Shown here: positions 8,115 through 17,215 of the stretch, piece after piece | Layout: every line of letters begins with the position of its first letter | How positions within the stretch are numbered: position 1 is the first letter of the stretch | From: Burkholderiales bacterium | Lineage (GTDB): Bacteria; Pseudomonadota; Gammaproteobacteria; Burkholderiales; Burkholderiaceae_C | NCBI GenBank assembly: GCA_016213205.1 | Contig: JACRAZ010000041.1 | Coordinates: forward strand, 1-64,000 | DNA length: 64,000 bases | Direction: 5' to 3' | Notes under the pieces: generated by a model | Databases searched by the model: none | Seen by the model: the letters and a program-made list of their open reading frames with translations, nothing else | Told to the model about the DNA's origin: nothing | Translations under genes and position numbers: made by a program

Positions 8115-9001
8115 ACCGGGTCCTTCGGGTCGTCGAAATGCGCCTCCACGTCCATCGGCAGCAACTGGATCGTGGCGCGCAGCCCCGGCACGGCGCTCAT
8201 CAGCGCCTGCTCGACGGACGTGCGCACCGCCGCAGCGCGGCCCAGTGTCCATGCCGCGGGCATGTGCATGTGCAGGTCGACGAAGCGGCGTTGGCCGGCG
8301 CGGCGCGTGGTCACATGGTCGAAGCGGATCGCCTGGTGCGCAAACCCGGCCAGCGTGCTTTCGATCTCGGCCCGCACCTCGGGCTCCACGGCCAGGTCCA
8401 TCAGGCCATCCGCCGAGGCCCAGACCAGGCGAACCCCTTCGCGGGCGATGTTGGCCGCCACCGCGATGGCGATCACCGGGTCGAGCCAGAGCCAGCCGGT
8501 GGCCTGCACCGCGACCAGGCCGATCACCACACCGGCCGAGGTCCACACATCGGTGTAGAGGTGTCGGGCGTCGGCCTCCAGGGCCATCGAGCGGTGCTCG
8601 CGCGCCTTGCGCAGCATGGCCCAGGCCAGCGCGCCATTCATCGCCGAACTCAGCACCGACAGGGCCAGGCCGATTCCCAGGGCCTGCAGCGGCTGGGGGG
8701 CGAACAATCGATGTCCGGCGGCCCAGATGATGGCCAGCGCGGCCACCAGGATCAGCACGCCCTCGAAGCCGGACGAGAAGTACTCGGCCTTGTGATGGCC
8801 ATAGGGGTGGTCTTCGTCCGGTGGCTGCGCGGCCACCGTCACCATCATCAGCGCGAACACCGCGCCGGCCAGGTTCACCAGCGACTCCAGCGCATCGGAC
8901 AGCAAGCCGACCGAATCGGTCAGCCACCACGCGCCGGTCTTGAGCGCGATGGTGGCGATCGCCACCGCGACCGACAGCTTGAGATAGGCGCTGACCTGCA
9001 T
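8111..9001 (-). CDS. Cation diffusion facilitator family metal efflux protein
   Basis: This 296-residue inner-membrane metal/proton antiporter is of the CDF family. There are about six membrane segments, then a cytoplasmic dimerisation domain from about residue 210. Metal-site residues are in TM2 (DSVGLLSDALESL) and TM5 (HLYTDVWTSAGV). The ATG at 9001 (MQVSAYLKLSV) is preferred to an in-frame start 16 codons earlier, because the extra stretch is Gly/Pro-rich and unlike the family. The metal (Zn, Fe, Co or Mn) cannot be decided from sequence alone. It sits two genes downstream of tyrS and overlaps dtd by four bases. Confidence 0.92.
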   Translation of the reverse strand: MQVSAYLKLSVAVAIATIALKTGAWWLTDSVGLLSDALESLVNLAGAVFALMMVTVAAQPPDEDHPYGHHKAEYFSSGFEGVLILVAALAIIWAAGHRLFAPQPLQALGIGLALSVLSSAMNGALAWAMLRKAREHRSMALEADARHLYTDVWTSAGVVIGLVAVQATGWLWLDPVIAIAVAANIAREGVRLVWASADGLMDLAVEPEVRAEIESTLAGFAHQAIRFDHVTTRRAGQRRFVDLHMHMPAAWTLGRAAAVRTSVEQALMSAVPGLRATIQLLPMDVEAHFDDPKDPV

Positions 9002-9052
9002 CGGACCATTGTCGCCGCGGCCGGTTTGCGCCGGCCCGGCCAGGATCAAGCG

Positions 9053-9469
9053 TCAGCGGGCAGCGGCCTTGTCCAGACGGATGAGTTCACTGCGCAGGAA
9101 GCTGCCGGCCGGGATCTCGCGCCCATCGGCCAGGCGGAGCGCGTACAACTGGCCCGACATCGACGAGCGGGTCGCGATGCGGTCGATGAACTCCTCGGCC
9201 GTCTTCACATCGTCGCCCATCGACTCGAGCTTGCGCCGCAGGAAGGTGACGGCGGTCTCGGCGTCGTAGTCGCGCCCGTTGCGCACCATGCGCATGTCGC
9301 GCCGGGCGCCGAGCATGGCCAGCAGGCGTTCGATGCGCAGCATTTCGTCGGGTGGTGGCACGGCCCATGCCGTGTGGCAGGCCAGCCCCCCGAGCAGCAA
9401 GCTGCCCAGTCCTGCGAGGCACAAGCAATGCCGGCGGGACATGCCGCCGCGGAGCCGAATCGAGCGCAT
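9053..9469 (-). CDS. DUF5329-type (YfeK-like) exported small protein
   Basis: This 138-residue protein has a Sec signal peptide (CLCLAGLGSLLLGGLACHTAWA), so it should be periplasmic. The mature part is about 100 residues. It is rich in charged helices (DEMLRIERLLAMLGARRDMRMVRNGRDYD) and ends with a GREIPAGSFLRSELIRL pattern that I associate with the DUF5329 family (E. coli YfeK), whose function is unknown. An internal ATG at 9442 could be the true start, because the signal peptide still works from there. It lies about 50 bases from the CDF gene and 63 bases after the tyrS stop. Confidence 0.75.
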   Translation of the reverse strand: MRSIRLRGGMSRRHCLCLAGLGSLLLGGLACHTAWAVPPPDEMLRIERLLAMLGARRDMRMVRNGRDYDAETAVTFLRRKLESMGDDVKTAEEFIDRIATRSSMSGQLYALRLADGREIPAGSFLRSELIRLDKAAAR

Positions 9470-9532
9470 CGGACGATTCTGAGCGAGTTCGCCGGCGCCG
9501 AATGCCCGGAAATGCCGGGGCTTTCCCTGTCG

Positions 9533-10780
9533 TCAGGCGGTCAGGGTGACCCGGGCGAACTTGCGTTTGCCCACCTGGACCACGCAGGTGCCAGCACCCA
9601 CCTTCAGCGCGCGGTCGCCCACCACCGCGCCGTCGATGCGCACGCCGCCCTGCTCCACCAGCCGCAAGGCCTCGCTGGTGGAGGGCGCCAGGCCCGCCTG
9701 CTTCAACAGCGCCCCGATGGCCAGGGGGGCGCCGCTGAGCGTGCACTCGGGCACGTCATCGGGAATGCCGCCCCGGGCGCGGTTGTGGAAGTCCTGCTCG
9801 GCCGCGTCGGCGGCGCGCACGCCATGAAAGCGCGTGACGATCTCGCGCGCGAGCATCACCTTGGCCTCCTTCGGGTTGCGGCCGGCGGCCACCTCGGCCT
9901 TCAATGCCGCGATCTGGGCCTCGGGCAGGAAGCTCAGCAGCGTGTAGTAGCGCCACATCAGTTCGTCGCTGATCGACAGCAGCTTGGCAAACGCGGTGTT
10001 CGGCTCCTCGGTGATGCCGATGTAGTTGTTCTTGCTCTTGGACATCTTGTCCACGCCGTCGATGCCCTCGAGCAACGGCATGGTCAGGATGCACTGCGGC
10101 TCCTGCCCGTATTCCTGTTGCAGGTGGCGGCCCATCAGCAGGTTGAACTTCTGGTCGGTGCCGCCGAGTTCCAGGTCGCTTTTGAGCGCCACCGAGTCGT
10201 AGCCCTGCATCAGCGGGTACAGGAACTCGTGCACGCTGATCGGCGTGTTGGCATGGAAGCGCTTGTGGAAGTCGTCGCGCTCCATCATGCGGGCCACCGT
10301 GTAGCGCGCGGCCAGCTGGATCATGCCGCGTGCGCCCAGCGGGTCACTCCACTCGCTGTTGTAGCGGATCTCGGTGCGCGCGGGGTCCAGCACCAGGCTG
10401 GCCTGGGCGTAGTAGGTCTGGGCATTGGCCTCGATCTGCTCGCGCGTGAGCGGAGGGCGCGTGCTGTTGCGGCCGGAGGGGTCGCCGATCATCGAGGTGA
10501 AGTCCCCGATCAGGAAGATCACCTGGTGGCCCAGGTCCTGCAACTGGCGCATCTTGTTGAGCACCACGGTGTGGCCGATGTGGATGTCCGGCGCCGTGGG
10601 ATCCAGCCCGAGCTTGATGCGCAGCGGCTGGCCGGTGGCCTCGGCGCGGGCGAGCTTCTTCAGCCAGTCGGCCTGCGGCAGCAGCTCGTCGCAACCGCGC
10701 ATCGAGATCGCCATGGCCTCTTTCACCCGGTCGGTCACAGGATATTCGGCCGGCGGCCTCGGCAAATCAGGGGTTGACAT
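9533..10780 (-). CDS. tyrS: Tyrosyl-tRNA synthetase
   Basis: This 415-residue class Ic aminoacyl-tRNA synthetase charges tRNA-Tyr. The HIGH-type signature is HIGHTVVL near residue 67. The KMSKS motif is intact (DKMSKSKNN, near residue 248). The tyrosine-binding [26 protein letters not shown] region is present. The C-terminal about 60 residues form the S4-like RNA-binding domain. The length is normal. The ATG at 10780 follows directly from the divergent spacer shared with the M23 peptidase gene. Placement next to the peptidase and anmK is the usual burkholderial order. Confidence 0.97.
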   Translation of the reverse strand: MSTPDLPRPPAEYPVTDRVKEAMAISMRGCDELLPQADWLKKLARAEATGQPLRIKLGLDPTAPDIHIGHTVVLNKMRQLQDLGHQVIFLIGDFTSMIGDPSGRNSTRPPLTREQIEANAQTYYAQASLVLDPARTEIRYNSEWSDPLGARGMIQLAARYTVARMMERDDFHKRFHANTPISVHEFLYPLMQGYDSVALKSDLELGGTDQKFNLLMGRHLQQEYGQEPQCILTMPLLEGIDGVDKMSKSKNNYIGITEEPNTAFAKLLSISDELMWRYYTLLSFLPEAQIAALKAEVAAGRNPKEAKVMLAREIVTRFHGVRAADAAEQDFHNRARGGIPDDVPECTLSGAPLAIGALLKQAGLAPSTSEALRLVEQGGVRIDGAVVGDRALKVGAGTCVVQVGKRKFARVTLTA

Positions 10781-10825
10781 GGGTTGAGCGATCCGGGCTT
10801 GTCCGCAGGTGTGCTGCGGGGGCGG

Positions 10826-10836
10826 TGGTTATACTG
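10826..10836. promoter_or_regulatory. Possible -10 element in the tyrS / M23 divergent spacer
   Basis: The 181-base spacer is very G+C-rich except for ggttatactg. Read on plus this gives TATACT (10830-10835); read on minus it gives TATAAC. Either could be the -10 box of one of the two divergent genes (leader about 125 bases to the peptidase, about 45 to tyrS). No convincing -35 partner is present at 16-18 bases on either strand. A consensus TTGACA at 10774-10779 has no -10 partner. Confidence 0.3.
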
Positions 10837-10961
10837 CCGCCTCGTCTGCGGGCTGTGGGGCCCGGGTTGCATTGCCCGGCCATCCATCTCGAGTGCGGTC
10901 CACGATTCTAGTGGACGCCTCCCGCAGCCTCCGGTTCACGGCCCGGCCCGCCCGGGCGCGA

Positions 10962-12359
10962 ATGGGAATGCTGTTGTTGGATCCAATCAAGAACACGCTG
11001 CTGGCGCGCCTCTCGCAATTGAACGATCACGCGCGCCGGCATCCGCGCCGTGTGGTGGCTGTCGTCTGCAGCCTGTTGGGCGGTTTCGCCGTCACCGCGT
11101 TCGGTATTGCGCCCCTGGCGCCCGACGCGGCCAACCTGCCCCAACGCCTGGTCACCGAGGCGGTGCCGCTGTCGGGCCTGGAGCAGCAGCTCGAGGCGCT
11201 GGCCCTGCACAACCTGGAGCTTTCGCGCAGCGACCTCACCCGCGCCAGCGATACCGCCGACTCCTTGCTGCGCCGTCTGGGCGTGGTCGACGCCACCGCC
11301 GCAGCCTTCATCCGCCGCGACCGTGACGCCCGCCGCCTGATCGAGGGCCGCGCCGGCAAGTTGGTGCAGGTGGTCGCCGACGAGGACGGCTCCCTCCGGC
11401 AACTGGTGGCGCGCTTTCCGGCGCTGGACAGCGGCCAGCAGCTCACGCACTTCACGCGCCTGACGGTGCGGCGCGAGCAAGGCCAATGGCGCAGCCAGCT
11501 CGAAACGGCACCGCTGCTCGGCCAGGTGCGCATGGGCAGCGGCACGATCCGCAGTTCGCTGTTCGCGGCCACCGACGAGGCCCGGTTGCCGGATGCGATC
11601 GCCAGCCAACTGGTCGACATCTTCTCGACCGACATCGACTTTCACCGGCAGTTGCGCAAGGGCGACACCTTCAGCGTGGTGTTCGAGGCCCTCACGGCAG
11701 ACGACCAGCCCATCACCTGGAACGAGGGCACCGGCCGCATCCTGGCGGCGGAGTTCACCAACAATGGCAAGACGCTGCAGGCCCTGTGGTTCAAAGACCC
11801 GGCCAGCGGCCGTGGCGCCTACTTCGGCTTCGACGGCCAGAGCAAGCGTCGCGCGTTCCTGGCCAGCCCGATGGAGTTCTCACGCGTGACCTCGGGCTTC
11901 GCGATGCGCCTGCATCCGATCCTGCAGACCTGGCGTGCACACAACGGGGTCGACTACGGCGCCCCGGCCGGCACGCCGGTGCGCAGCGTGGGAGACGGCG
12001 TGGTCGAGTCTGCCGGCTGGCAGAACGGCTACGGCAACGTCGTGAACATCAAGCATGGCAACGACAAGTCGACCGTCTATGCCCACTTGAGCCGCATTGA
12101 TGTCCGCAAGGGCCAGCGGGTCGAGCAGGGTCAGCGGCTTGGTGCGGTCGGCAGCACCGGCTGGGCGACCGGCCCGCACCTGCACTTCGAGTTCCGCGTC
12201 AATGGCCAGTTCCAGGATCCGATGAAGGTGGCCCGTGCCGCTGAAACGCTGGTCATCGACGCCGCCGCGCGGCCCCGTTTCCAGCAGATGGCAACGGTTG
12301 CGCAGGCCCAGCTCACGGCAGCCGAATCACTGATCGGCTATCGCGGCGACGCCGAGTAA
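10962..12359 (+). CDS. M23 family (LytM-type) metallopeptidase
   Basis: This is an approximately 465-residue cell-envelope protein. A short cytoplasmic N-terminus is followed by one membrane anchor (VVAVVCSLLGGFAVTAFGIAPLAP). A periplasmic part comes next and ends in a LytM domain. Zinc ligands are intact: HNGVD near residue 326 and HLHFEF near residue 405. It should therefore be a working glycyl or D,D-endopeptidase that trims peptidoglycan cross-links, unlike the degenerate EnvC/NlpD type. ATGs at 10962 and 10968 are both possible starts, and neither has a strong ribosome-binding site. It is followed 22 bases later by anmK, a peptidoglycan-recycling gene. Confidence 0.93.
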   Translation: MGMLLLDPIKNTLLARLSQLNDHARRHPRRVVAVVCSLLGGFAVTAFGIAPLAPDAANLPQRLVTEAVPLSGLEQQLEALALHNLELSRSDLTRASDTADSLLRRLGVVDATAAAFIRRDRDARRLIEGRAGKLVQVVADEDGSLRQLVARFPALDSGQQLTHFTRLTVRREQGQWRSQLETAPLLGQVRMGSGTIRSSLFAATDEARLPDAIASQLVDIFSTDIDFHRQLRKGDTFSVVFEALTADDQPITWNEGTGRILAAEFTNNGKTLQALWFKDPASGRGAYFGFDGQSKRRAFLASPMEFSRVTSGFAMRLHPILQTWRAHNGVDYGAPAGTPVRSVGDGVVESAGWQNGYGNVVNIKHGNDKSTVYAHLSRIDVRKGQRVEQGQRLGAVGSTGWATGPHLHFEFRVNGQFQDPMKVARAAETLVIDAAARPRFQQMATVAQAQLTAAESLIGYRGDAE

Positions 12360-12381
12360 GCACTCGCCTGCCCCGCGCACG

Positions 12382-13494
12382 ATGTCGGCGCTCTATGTCG
12401 GGCTGATGTCCGGCACCTCGCTGGATGGCGTCGACGCAGTGGTCGCCCGGTTTCCGGACGCACAGCCCATCCAGGTGCTGGCCCACCACCATCGGCCGAT
12501 GCCCGCCGGCTTGCAGCAGACCTTGCTGGCACTGAACAGCCCTGGCGCCGACGAGCTGCATCGCGCCGCGCTGGCCGCCAATGCCCTGTCCAGCCTCTAT
12601 GCAGGGGCCGTGAAGGCTGTGCTGGCAGCGGCCGGGCAGTCCGCGGCCGACGTGCGCGCGATCGGTGCCCATGGCCAGACCGTGCGCCACCGCCCGGGCG
12701 AATTCGACGGTAGCGGCTACACGCTCCAGTTGCTGAACGGCGCGCTCCTGGCCGAACAATCCGGCATCGACGTGGTGTGCGACTTCCGGACCCGCGACCT
12801 GGCCGCCGGCGGCCAGGGGGCACCGCTGGTGCCGGCCTTCCATGCGGCCTGCTTCGCCCAGCCTGGCGTGCCGCAAGCCGTGTTGAACCTGGGGGGCATT
12901 GCCAACCTGAGCCTGCTGCAGGCCGATGGTCGCATTGGCGGCTTCGACTGCGGGCCTGGCAATGCGCTGCTGGACTTGTGGTGCCAGCGCCACCGCGGTA
13001 CCAATTTCGACGACGGCGGCGCCTGGGCCGCCAGCGGCACGGTCGTGCCGGGCCTGCTGCAACACTGGCTGGCGGAACCGTTCTTTCACCGGCCGCCGCC
13101 CAAGAGCACCGGCCGCGATCTGTTTCACGCCGCGTGGCTGGATACCAGCCTCTCGGCCTGGCCCACCGTGGCCGCTGCGGACGTGCAGGCCACGCTGGCC
13201 GAACTCACGGTCCGCGCCGCGGCCAAGGCGCTCCTGGCCCATCTTCGGCCCGATCGGCTGCTCGTGTGCGGTGGCGGAGCGCTCAATGGGCACCTGATGC
13301 AGCGCCTGTCCGCCCTGCTGCCGGAGGTGGTCGTGATATCCACCGCCGCAGTCGGCCTGCCCCCGCTGCAGGTGGAAGCAACCGCGTTCGCATGGCTGGC
13401 CAAGGCGCACATCGAGCGCCGGCCGGGCAACCGGCCCGAGGTCACGGGCGCACAAGGGCTGCGTGTGCTGGGCGCGCTCTACCCGGCCCAATGA
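12382..13494 (+). CDS. anmK: Anhydro-N-acetylmuramic acid kinase
   Basis: This 370-residue cytoplasmic kinase opens the 1,6-anhydro ring of anhMurNAc and phosphorylates it to MurNAc-6-P in cell-wall recycling. Family motifs are the N-terminal phosphate loop (GLMSGTSLDGVDAVV), IGAHGQTVRHRP, LNLGGIANLS and FDCGPGNALLD. CGGGALNGHL near the C-terminus contacts nucleotide. The length is typical. Coupling with the upstream LytM peptidase matches a shared role in peptidoglycan turnover. A hairpin starts four bases after its stop. Confidence 0.96.
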   Translation: MSALYVGLMSGTSLDGVDAVVARFPDAQPIQVLAHHHRPMPAGLQQTLLALNSPGADELHRAALAANALSSLYAGAVKAVLAAAGQSAADVRAIGAHGQTVRHRPGEFDGSGYTLQLLNGALLAEQSGIDVVCDFRTRDLAAGGQGAPLVPAFHAACFAQPGVPQAVLNLGGIANLSLLQADGRIGGFDCGPGNALLDLWCQRHRGTNFDDGGAWAASGTVVPGLLQHWLAEPFFHRPPPKSTGRDLFHAAWLDTSLSAWPTVAAADVQATLAELTVRAAAKALLAHLRPDRLLVCGGGALNGHLMQRLSALLPEVVVISTAAVGLPPLQVEATAFAWLAKAHIERRPGNRPEVTGAQGLRVLGALYPAQ

Positions 13495-13497
13495 CAA

Positions 13498-13521
13498 AAC
13501 GGCTGCCCGCAGGCAGCCGTT
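13498..13521 (-). terminator. Intrinsic terminator between anmK and erpA
   Basis: This is a perfect 10-base-pair stem (13498-13507 with 13512-13521) and a four-base loop. Read on minus, the stem runs into TTTTG, so it fits a terminator for erpA. On plus the tail is only TT, so it is a weaker stop for anmK. It lies in the 69-base gap between the convergent genes. Confidence 0.75.
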
Positions 13522-13563
13522 CCGGTGGAACCGCCCGCGCGGCTCACGACGCGCGGCCCCTCA

Positions 13564-13938
13564 TCAGGCCGAGAAGCTCGATCCGCAGCCGCAGGTGGTG
13601 GTGGCGTTCGGGTTCTTGATCACGAACTGCGCGCCCTGCAGGTCTTCCTTGTAGTCGATTTCGGCGCCCACGAGGTACTGCAGGCTCATCGCGTCGATCA
13701 GCAGCGTGACGCCGTTCTTGCTCATCTGCGTGTCGTCCTCGTTGACGACCTCGTCGAAGGTGAAACCATACTGGAAACCCGAGCAGCCGCCGCCCTGCAC
13801 GAACACGCGCAGCTTCAGGTCCGGGTTGCCCTCTTCGGCCACCAGGTCTGCCACCTTGGCCGCGGCGCTGTCGGTGAAGATCAGCGGCGCGGGCATGGTC
13901 GTGGTTTCTGCGGCAAGGTTTTCGACAACGGCGTTCAT
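13564..13938 (-). CDS. erpA: A-type iron-sulfur cluster insertion protein
   Basis: This 124-residue cytoplasmic carrier passes [4Fe-4S] clusters to apo-enzymes. The three conserved cluster cysteines are present: Cys52 in [11 protein letters not shown], and Cys116 and Cys118 in the C-terminal CGCGSSF. The approximately 15-residue N-terminal extension before PLIFTDSAA is normal for betaproteobacterial ErpA. The start is supported by GGAG just upstream on minus. The gene is followed by an intrinsic terminator. Confidence 0.95.
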   Translation of the reverse strand: MNAVVENLAAETTTMPAPLIFTDSAAAKVADLVAEEGNPDLKLRVFVQGGGCSGFQYGFTFDEVVNEDDTQMSKNGVTLLIDAMSLQYLVGAEIDYKEDLQGAQFVIKNPNATTTCGCGSSFSA

Positions 13939-13974
13939 GGGGACTCCAGAGGTTTGTATGTGTATCTTGCGGGG

Positions 13975-14373
13975 TCAGGAGTCGTTCGACGCCGCCAGCT
14001 TCAGTGCTGGCCGCTCGCCCGACTTCAGCGGCTGCAATTCGCCCTCGATCAGGGCACCGGGGTGCATTTCAAGCAATTCGTAGCGCACATCCCCCACGAT
14101 GCGGGCCTTCGGCTGCAGTTCAAGCATCTCGGTCGCTTCAACCGGACCCACGACTTCACCGTTGATGATCACATGGCAGGCCTTCACCTTGCCATAGACC
14201 CGGGCTTTCTCGCTGATCACCAGCAGGCTGCGGCCATCGCCTTCGGCCAGCACGTCGCCCTGAACCTCGCCGTCGATGCGCATCCCATCATGGAAGTGAA
14301 GTTCACCTTTCAGGCGCGTGCCTTCGCCGACCAGTGAACGGATCGTCGGCTGCGACTTCTTGCTGGGCCACAT
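13975..14373 (-). CDS. Bactofilin family cytoskeletal protein
   Basis: This 132-residue polymer-forming protein is made mostly of short beta-rungs with recurring Gly and Val (LKGELHFHDGMRIDGEVQGDV, then VYGKVKACHVIINGEVVGPVEA), the right-handed beta-helix of bactofilins. Bactofilins assemble without nucleotide at the inner membrane and organise cell-wall or polysaccharide machinery. The start at 14373 follows GAGGAG on minus. It sits 31 bases after the DUF6776-type gene, 36 bases before erpA, and near an M23 peptidase. Bactofilin-peptidase partnerships are known elsewhere, so a functional link is plausible. Confidence 0.92.
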   Translation of the reverse strand: MWPSKKSQPTIRSLVGEGTRLKGELHFHDGMRIDGEVQGDVLAEGDGRSLLVISEKARVYGKVKACHVIINGEVVGPVEATEMLELQPKARIVGDVRYELLEMHPGALIEGELQPLKSGERPALKLAASNDS

Positions 14374-14403
14374 CGGATCGGTTCTCCTCGCTGCAGTGAT
14401 GGG

Positions 14404-15114
14404 TCACAGACGCAGCGTCTGTGTCGCGCACAGGGCGCCAGCCTCGTCGGTGACCTTGAGGTGCACGGTTTTTACCACGGCTCCAGGTGGCACCTCGAGT
14501 TGCCCTTCCACGCGCAGATACTGGCGCAACTGCAGCGGCTGGTTGCCACCTGCCGGTGTGGCCGTCCAGGGTTTGCCGTCCAATGTGCCGGCCAGCAGGA
14601 ACTCGTATCGTCCATTGAACCGGCTGGCGCCCTTACGGCTCTGCATCAGCAGCACCTGGTAGCGCAGGCGGCCCGGCGACTGCGGCTCGACCTGCAGCCC
14701 ACGCACCGCCAGGCCCTCACCGGCACTGGCGGGCAGCAAGCGCTCGAAGAAGCCCAGGTCGGCTTGCAGCGCCATGTTGGTGGCCTCGAGCTGTCGCACC
14801 TGCTGTGCCAGCTTCTCCTGCGCTGCGCGTTCGGCCTTCAGCAGGCTTTCGGCGGCGTGCACGAAGCTCTGCGCCTTGTCACGCTCCTGGCGCAGGGTGC
14901 CCACATCCTGGCGCAACCGTGCCAGTTCCTGCTTTGCATCCTGGTCCAGGCCTGCCAGGTTCTTGCCGAACTCGAAGGCCCACAACGCGATGGCGGCGGA
15001 AAAACCCAGCGCCAGCGCCACGACGGCCCAGCGCAGGGGCCACGGCAGGTGCCGCCGCACGATCATGCGCGGCGCACTGACCGACAAGCGGCGGCGCAGC
15101 AGTTTCCAGCGCAT
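14404..15114 (-). CDS. DUF6776-type membrane-anchored coiled-coil protein
   Basis: This 236-residue protein has a basic cytoplasmic N-terminus and one membrane segment (residues about 28-48). A predicted coiled coil follows at about 55-115 (DQDAKQELARLRQDVGTLRQ and following), then a beta-rich periplasmic domain. It matches a family (DUF6776) that I recall as conserved in this spot in Burkholderiales and whose function is unknown. The architecture resembles envelope scaffold proteins. An alternative start is the ATG at codon 17. It is preceded by the rpsI terminator and followed by the bactofilin gene, so the pair may form an envelope-organising unit. Confidence 0.8.
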   Translation of the reverse strand: MRWKLLRRRLSVSAPRMIVRRHLPWPLRWAVVALALGFSAAIALWAFEFGKNLAGLDQDAKQELARLRQDVGTLRQERDKAQSFVHAAESLLKAERAAQEKLAQQVRQLEATNMALQADLGFFERLLPASAGEGLAVRGLQVEPQSPGRLRYQVLLMQSRKGASRFNGRYEFLLAGTLDGKPWTATPAGGNQPLQLRQYLRVEGQLEVPPGAVVKTVHLKVTDEAGALCATQTLRL

Positions 15115-15155
15115 CGGACCTCGCGTGTGACGACACTCGCGCCGCTCGAAAAGGC

Positions 15156-15181
15156 CAAGGGCCGCACAGTGGCGGCCCTTG
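15156..15181 (-). terminator. Intrinsic terminator of the rplM-rpsI operon
   Basis: A 10-base-pair stem (15156-15165 with 15172-15181) has a six-base loop. Read on minus, it is followed after three bases by TTTT. It lies 36 bases past the rpsI stop and separates the ribosomal operon from the DUF6776-type gene. Confidence 0.7.
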
Positions 15182-15216
15182 ACGGGGATGTCGCGGTCGG
15201 CGCGAACCCTTCGTGT

Positions 15217-15609
15217 TTAGCGTTTGCTGAACTGCTTGCGACGACGCGCGCCGTGCAGGCCGACCTTCTTGCGCTCGACCTCGCGGGCATCACGCGTCAC
15301 GAATCCGGCGCGGCTGAGCTCGCTCTTGAGTGCCGCGTCGTAGTCGATCAGTGCGCGGGTGATGCCGTGGCGCACCGCGCCGGCTTGGCCGGATTCACCG
15401 CCGCCGTGCACGTTGACCTTGATGTCGAACGCGACTTCGTTGTTCGTCAGCATCAGAGGCTGCTTGACGATCATGATCGAAGTCTGCCGGCCGAAGTATT
15501 CGGTCACTGGCTTGCCATTGACAACGATCTGGCCGTCGCCCTTCTTGATGAACACGCGTGCCACCGACGACTTGCGGCGGCCGGTGCCGTAATTCCAATT
15601 GCCGATCAT
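15217..15609 (-). CDS. rpsI: 30S ribosomal protein S9
   Basis: This 130-residue ribosomal protein has the canonical N-terminus ([20 protein letters not shown]), the [20 protein letters not shown] core, and the basic C-terminal tail ending in KQFSKR that reaches the P-site tRNA. A good ribosome-binding site (AAGGAG) precedes the ATG on minus. It is nine bases downstream of rplM, the universal L13-S9 pairing. Confidence 0.98.
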   Translation of the reverse strand: MIGNWNYGTGRRKSSVARVFIKKGDGQIVVNGKPVTEYFGRQTSIMIVKQPLMLTNNEVAFDIKVNVHGGGESGQAGAVRHGITRALIDYDAALKSELSRAGFVTRDAREVERKKVGLHGARRRKQFSKR

Positions 15610-15618
15610 CGCCGCTCC

Positions 15619-16047
15619 TTAGATTTCCAGCGCCTTGGGCTGCTGGGCGGTGTGCGGGTGCGAATCACCGGCATACACCTTCAGCTTCTTGATCATCGCG
15701 TAACCCAGCGGACCCTTGGGCAGCATGCCCTTGACCGCCTTCTCAAGCGCGCGGCCGGGGTGCTTGGCCTGCATGTCCTTGAACTTGGTGGCGTAGATCC
15801 CGCCCGGGTAGCCCGAGTGCCGGTAATAGATCTTCTGGTCGGGCTTGCTGCCCGTGACGCGGATCTTGTCGGCGTTGAGGACGATGATGAAATCACCGGT
15901 GTCGACGTGAGGCGTGTAAATGGCCTTGTGCTTGCCGCGCAAACGGAGTGCCACTTCGCTGGCGACACGTCCGAGCACCTTGTCGGTGGCATCAAGCACA
16001 AACCACTCGTGCTTCACTTCGGCCGGCTTGGCGCTGAAGGTCTTCAT
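15619..16047 (-). CDS. rplM: 50S ribosomal protein L13
   Basis: This 142-residue protein is an early assembly component of the large subunit. Family hallmarks are the N-terminal MKTFSAK start, [29 protein letters not shown] and the MLPKGPLG segment. The ATG at 16047 is chosen because the open frame further upstream (to 16158) adds residues absent from all L13 proteins. It is the first gene of the rplM-rpsI operon, preceded by a leader of up to about 190 bases. Confidence 0.98.
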   Translation of the reverse strand: MKTFSAKPAEVKHEWFVLDATDKVLGRVASEVALRLRGKHKAIYTPHVDTGDFIIVLNADKIRVTGSKPDQKIYYRHSGYPGGIYATKFKDMQAKHPGRALEKAVKGMLPKGPLGYAMIKKLKVYAGDSHPHTAQQPKALEI

Positions 16048-16350
16048 GAGGGTCTTTCTGATGGGATCGCAGGCCGGCAGCCTAACCAGGCAACCGTGCA
16101 CTGCGACCGAAAATCCGGCTGTCTGCGGCTTCGTCGCCCCCTCGGAACTGCTTATCAAGGCAGCCTCTCAGAGTCACGACCGGCGGCTGGCACATGGCCG
16201 GCAGCCGTCAAACCACGCCCCGCCGAAATCAGGGCAGCCGAAAATTGTAGCCTGAATCGCTGGATTGCGGGGCTTTCGGGGCGCTGGCCGGGGCGACGGG
16301 CTGCAGCCAACTGCGCTAGTATGCGGGTAACTACCTAGCTGGAGTCGCTG
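16048..16350. other. Spacer between rplM and the GNAT gene; possible rplM promoter
   Basis: This 303-base gap has no supportable gene. The clearest signal is TACAAT on minus (16249 to 16244), a good -10 box in an otherwise G+C-rich stretch. It would give rplM an approximately 190-base leader, long enough for autoregulation by L13. No matching -35 was found. On plus, TAGTAT at 16318-16323 and a GGAG eight bases before the GNAT ATG could serve the divergent gene. Confidence 0.35.
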
Positions 16351-17082
16351 ATGACGCCTTCGATCGATGCCTGCGGCGCGCCGGATCCGGACCATGCCCA
16401 CCGAGATGCAGCGCTGGCCGCCGCACTCCCTGCCGACCCGCCGCCAGAGCGGCTGGCATGGATCCCGATCCGCTCGTTGGGACCTGCCCACCGGCCCCGG
16501 ATTCTGGAACACCTGCTGGGTCTTCCCGAGCACGACCGCTACCTTCGCTTCGGGTTTCCCGCCACCGATGCGCAGATCGCCCGCTATGTCGACGGGTTGA
16601 ATTTCGAGCGCGACGAGGTGTTCGGCGTCTTCAACCGCCGCCTGCAGGTGGTGGCGCTGGCCCACCTGGCCTACCCGCCCGACGACACGCCGGGCGCGAC
16701 AGGGGCCGAGTTCGGTGGTTCGGTGGCCGCCCACCTGCGCGGGCGCGGTTATGGTTCGCGCCTGTTCGAGCACGCTGTGCTGCACGCCCGCAATCGGGGC
16801 CTGGACACCTTGTTCATTCACGCGCTGAGCGAGAACACCGCCATGCTGCGCATCGCGCGCAAGGCCGGTGCAACCGTGGAACGGGCGGGCAGCGAATCCG
16901 ATGCCTACCTGCGGCTGCCACCAGAGACCTTGGCATCGCACATGGAAGCCCTCGTCGGCGAAGGTGCAGCAGCACTGGACTACCAGTTCAAGCAGCAGGC
17001 CAGGTTGGTCGATGCATTCCTCGGCGCCATTGCCGAAGTGCGTGGTGGCGCCACCCGGACCGGGGGTCAGGCAAACGGATGA
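16351..17082 (+). CDS. GNAT family N-acetyltransferase
   Basis: This 243-residue cytoplasmic acetyltransferase has one GNAT domain. The acetyl-CoA loop is clear (HLRGRGYGSRLFEHAVLHARNRG, residues about 130-150). It is followed by the typical beta-bulge segment LFIHALSENTAMLRIARKAGATVE. The N-terminal 50 residues are Pro/Ala-rich and not part of the fold. About 60 helical residues extend past the domain (DYQFKQQARLVDAFLGAI). The substrate is unknown. The start follows GGAG with good spacing. It stands alone, diverging from rplM. Confidence 0.85.
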   Translation: MTPSIDACGAPDPDHAHRDAALAAALPADPPPERLAWIPIRSLGPAHRPRILEHLLGLPEHDRYLRFGFPATDAQIARYVDGLNFERDEVFGVFNRRLQVVALAHLAYPPDDTPGATGAEFGGSVAAHLRGRGYGSRLFEHAVLHARNRGLDTLFIHALSENTAMLRIARKAGATVERAGSESDAYLRLPPETLASHMEALVGEGAAALDYQFKQQARLVDAFLGAIAEVRGGATRTGGQANG

Positions 17083-17215
17083 TGCTCCCCGAGCCGAGGG
17101 GGCCCGCCCGATAGGCCGCAGGGTAAGATCAGTCGCATGCCCGGTGTCACTTGGGCTTCACGGTGTGCGCCGTGGGGCTGTGGTCCGTTCGGCGGTCGCT
17201 TCGGTCTCAAGGCCC

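Noticed and set aside
7674..8930. Possible fusion of dtd with upstream sequence
   Set aside because: The extra codons are an out-of-frame reading of the cation-efflux gene. The GTGA overlap at 8111-8114 explains the real dtd start.
10774..10779. Consensus TTGACA on plus as -35 for the M23 peptidase gene
   Set aside because: No -10-like hexamer lies 15-19 bases downstream; the only TATACT is about 50 bases away, and the box overlaps the tyrS start codon.
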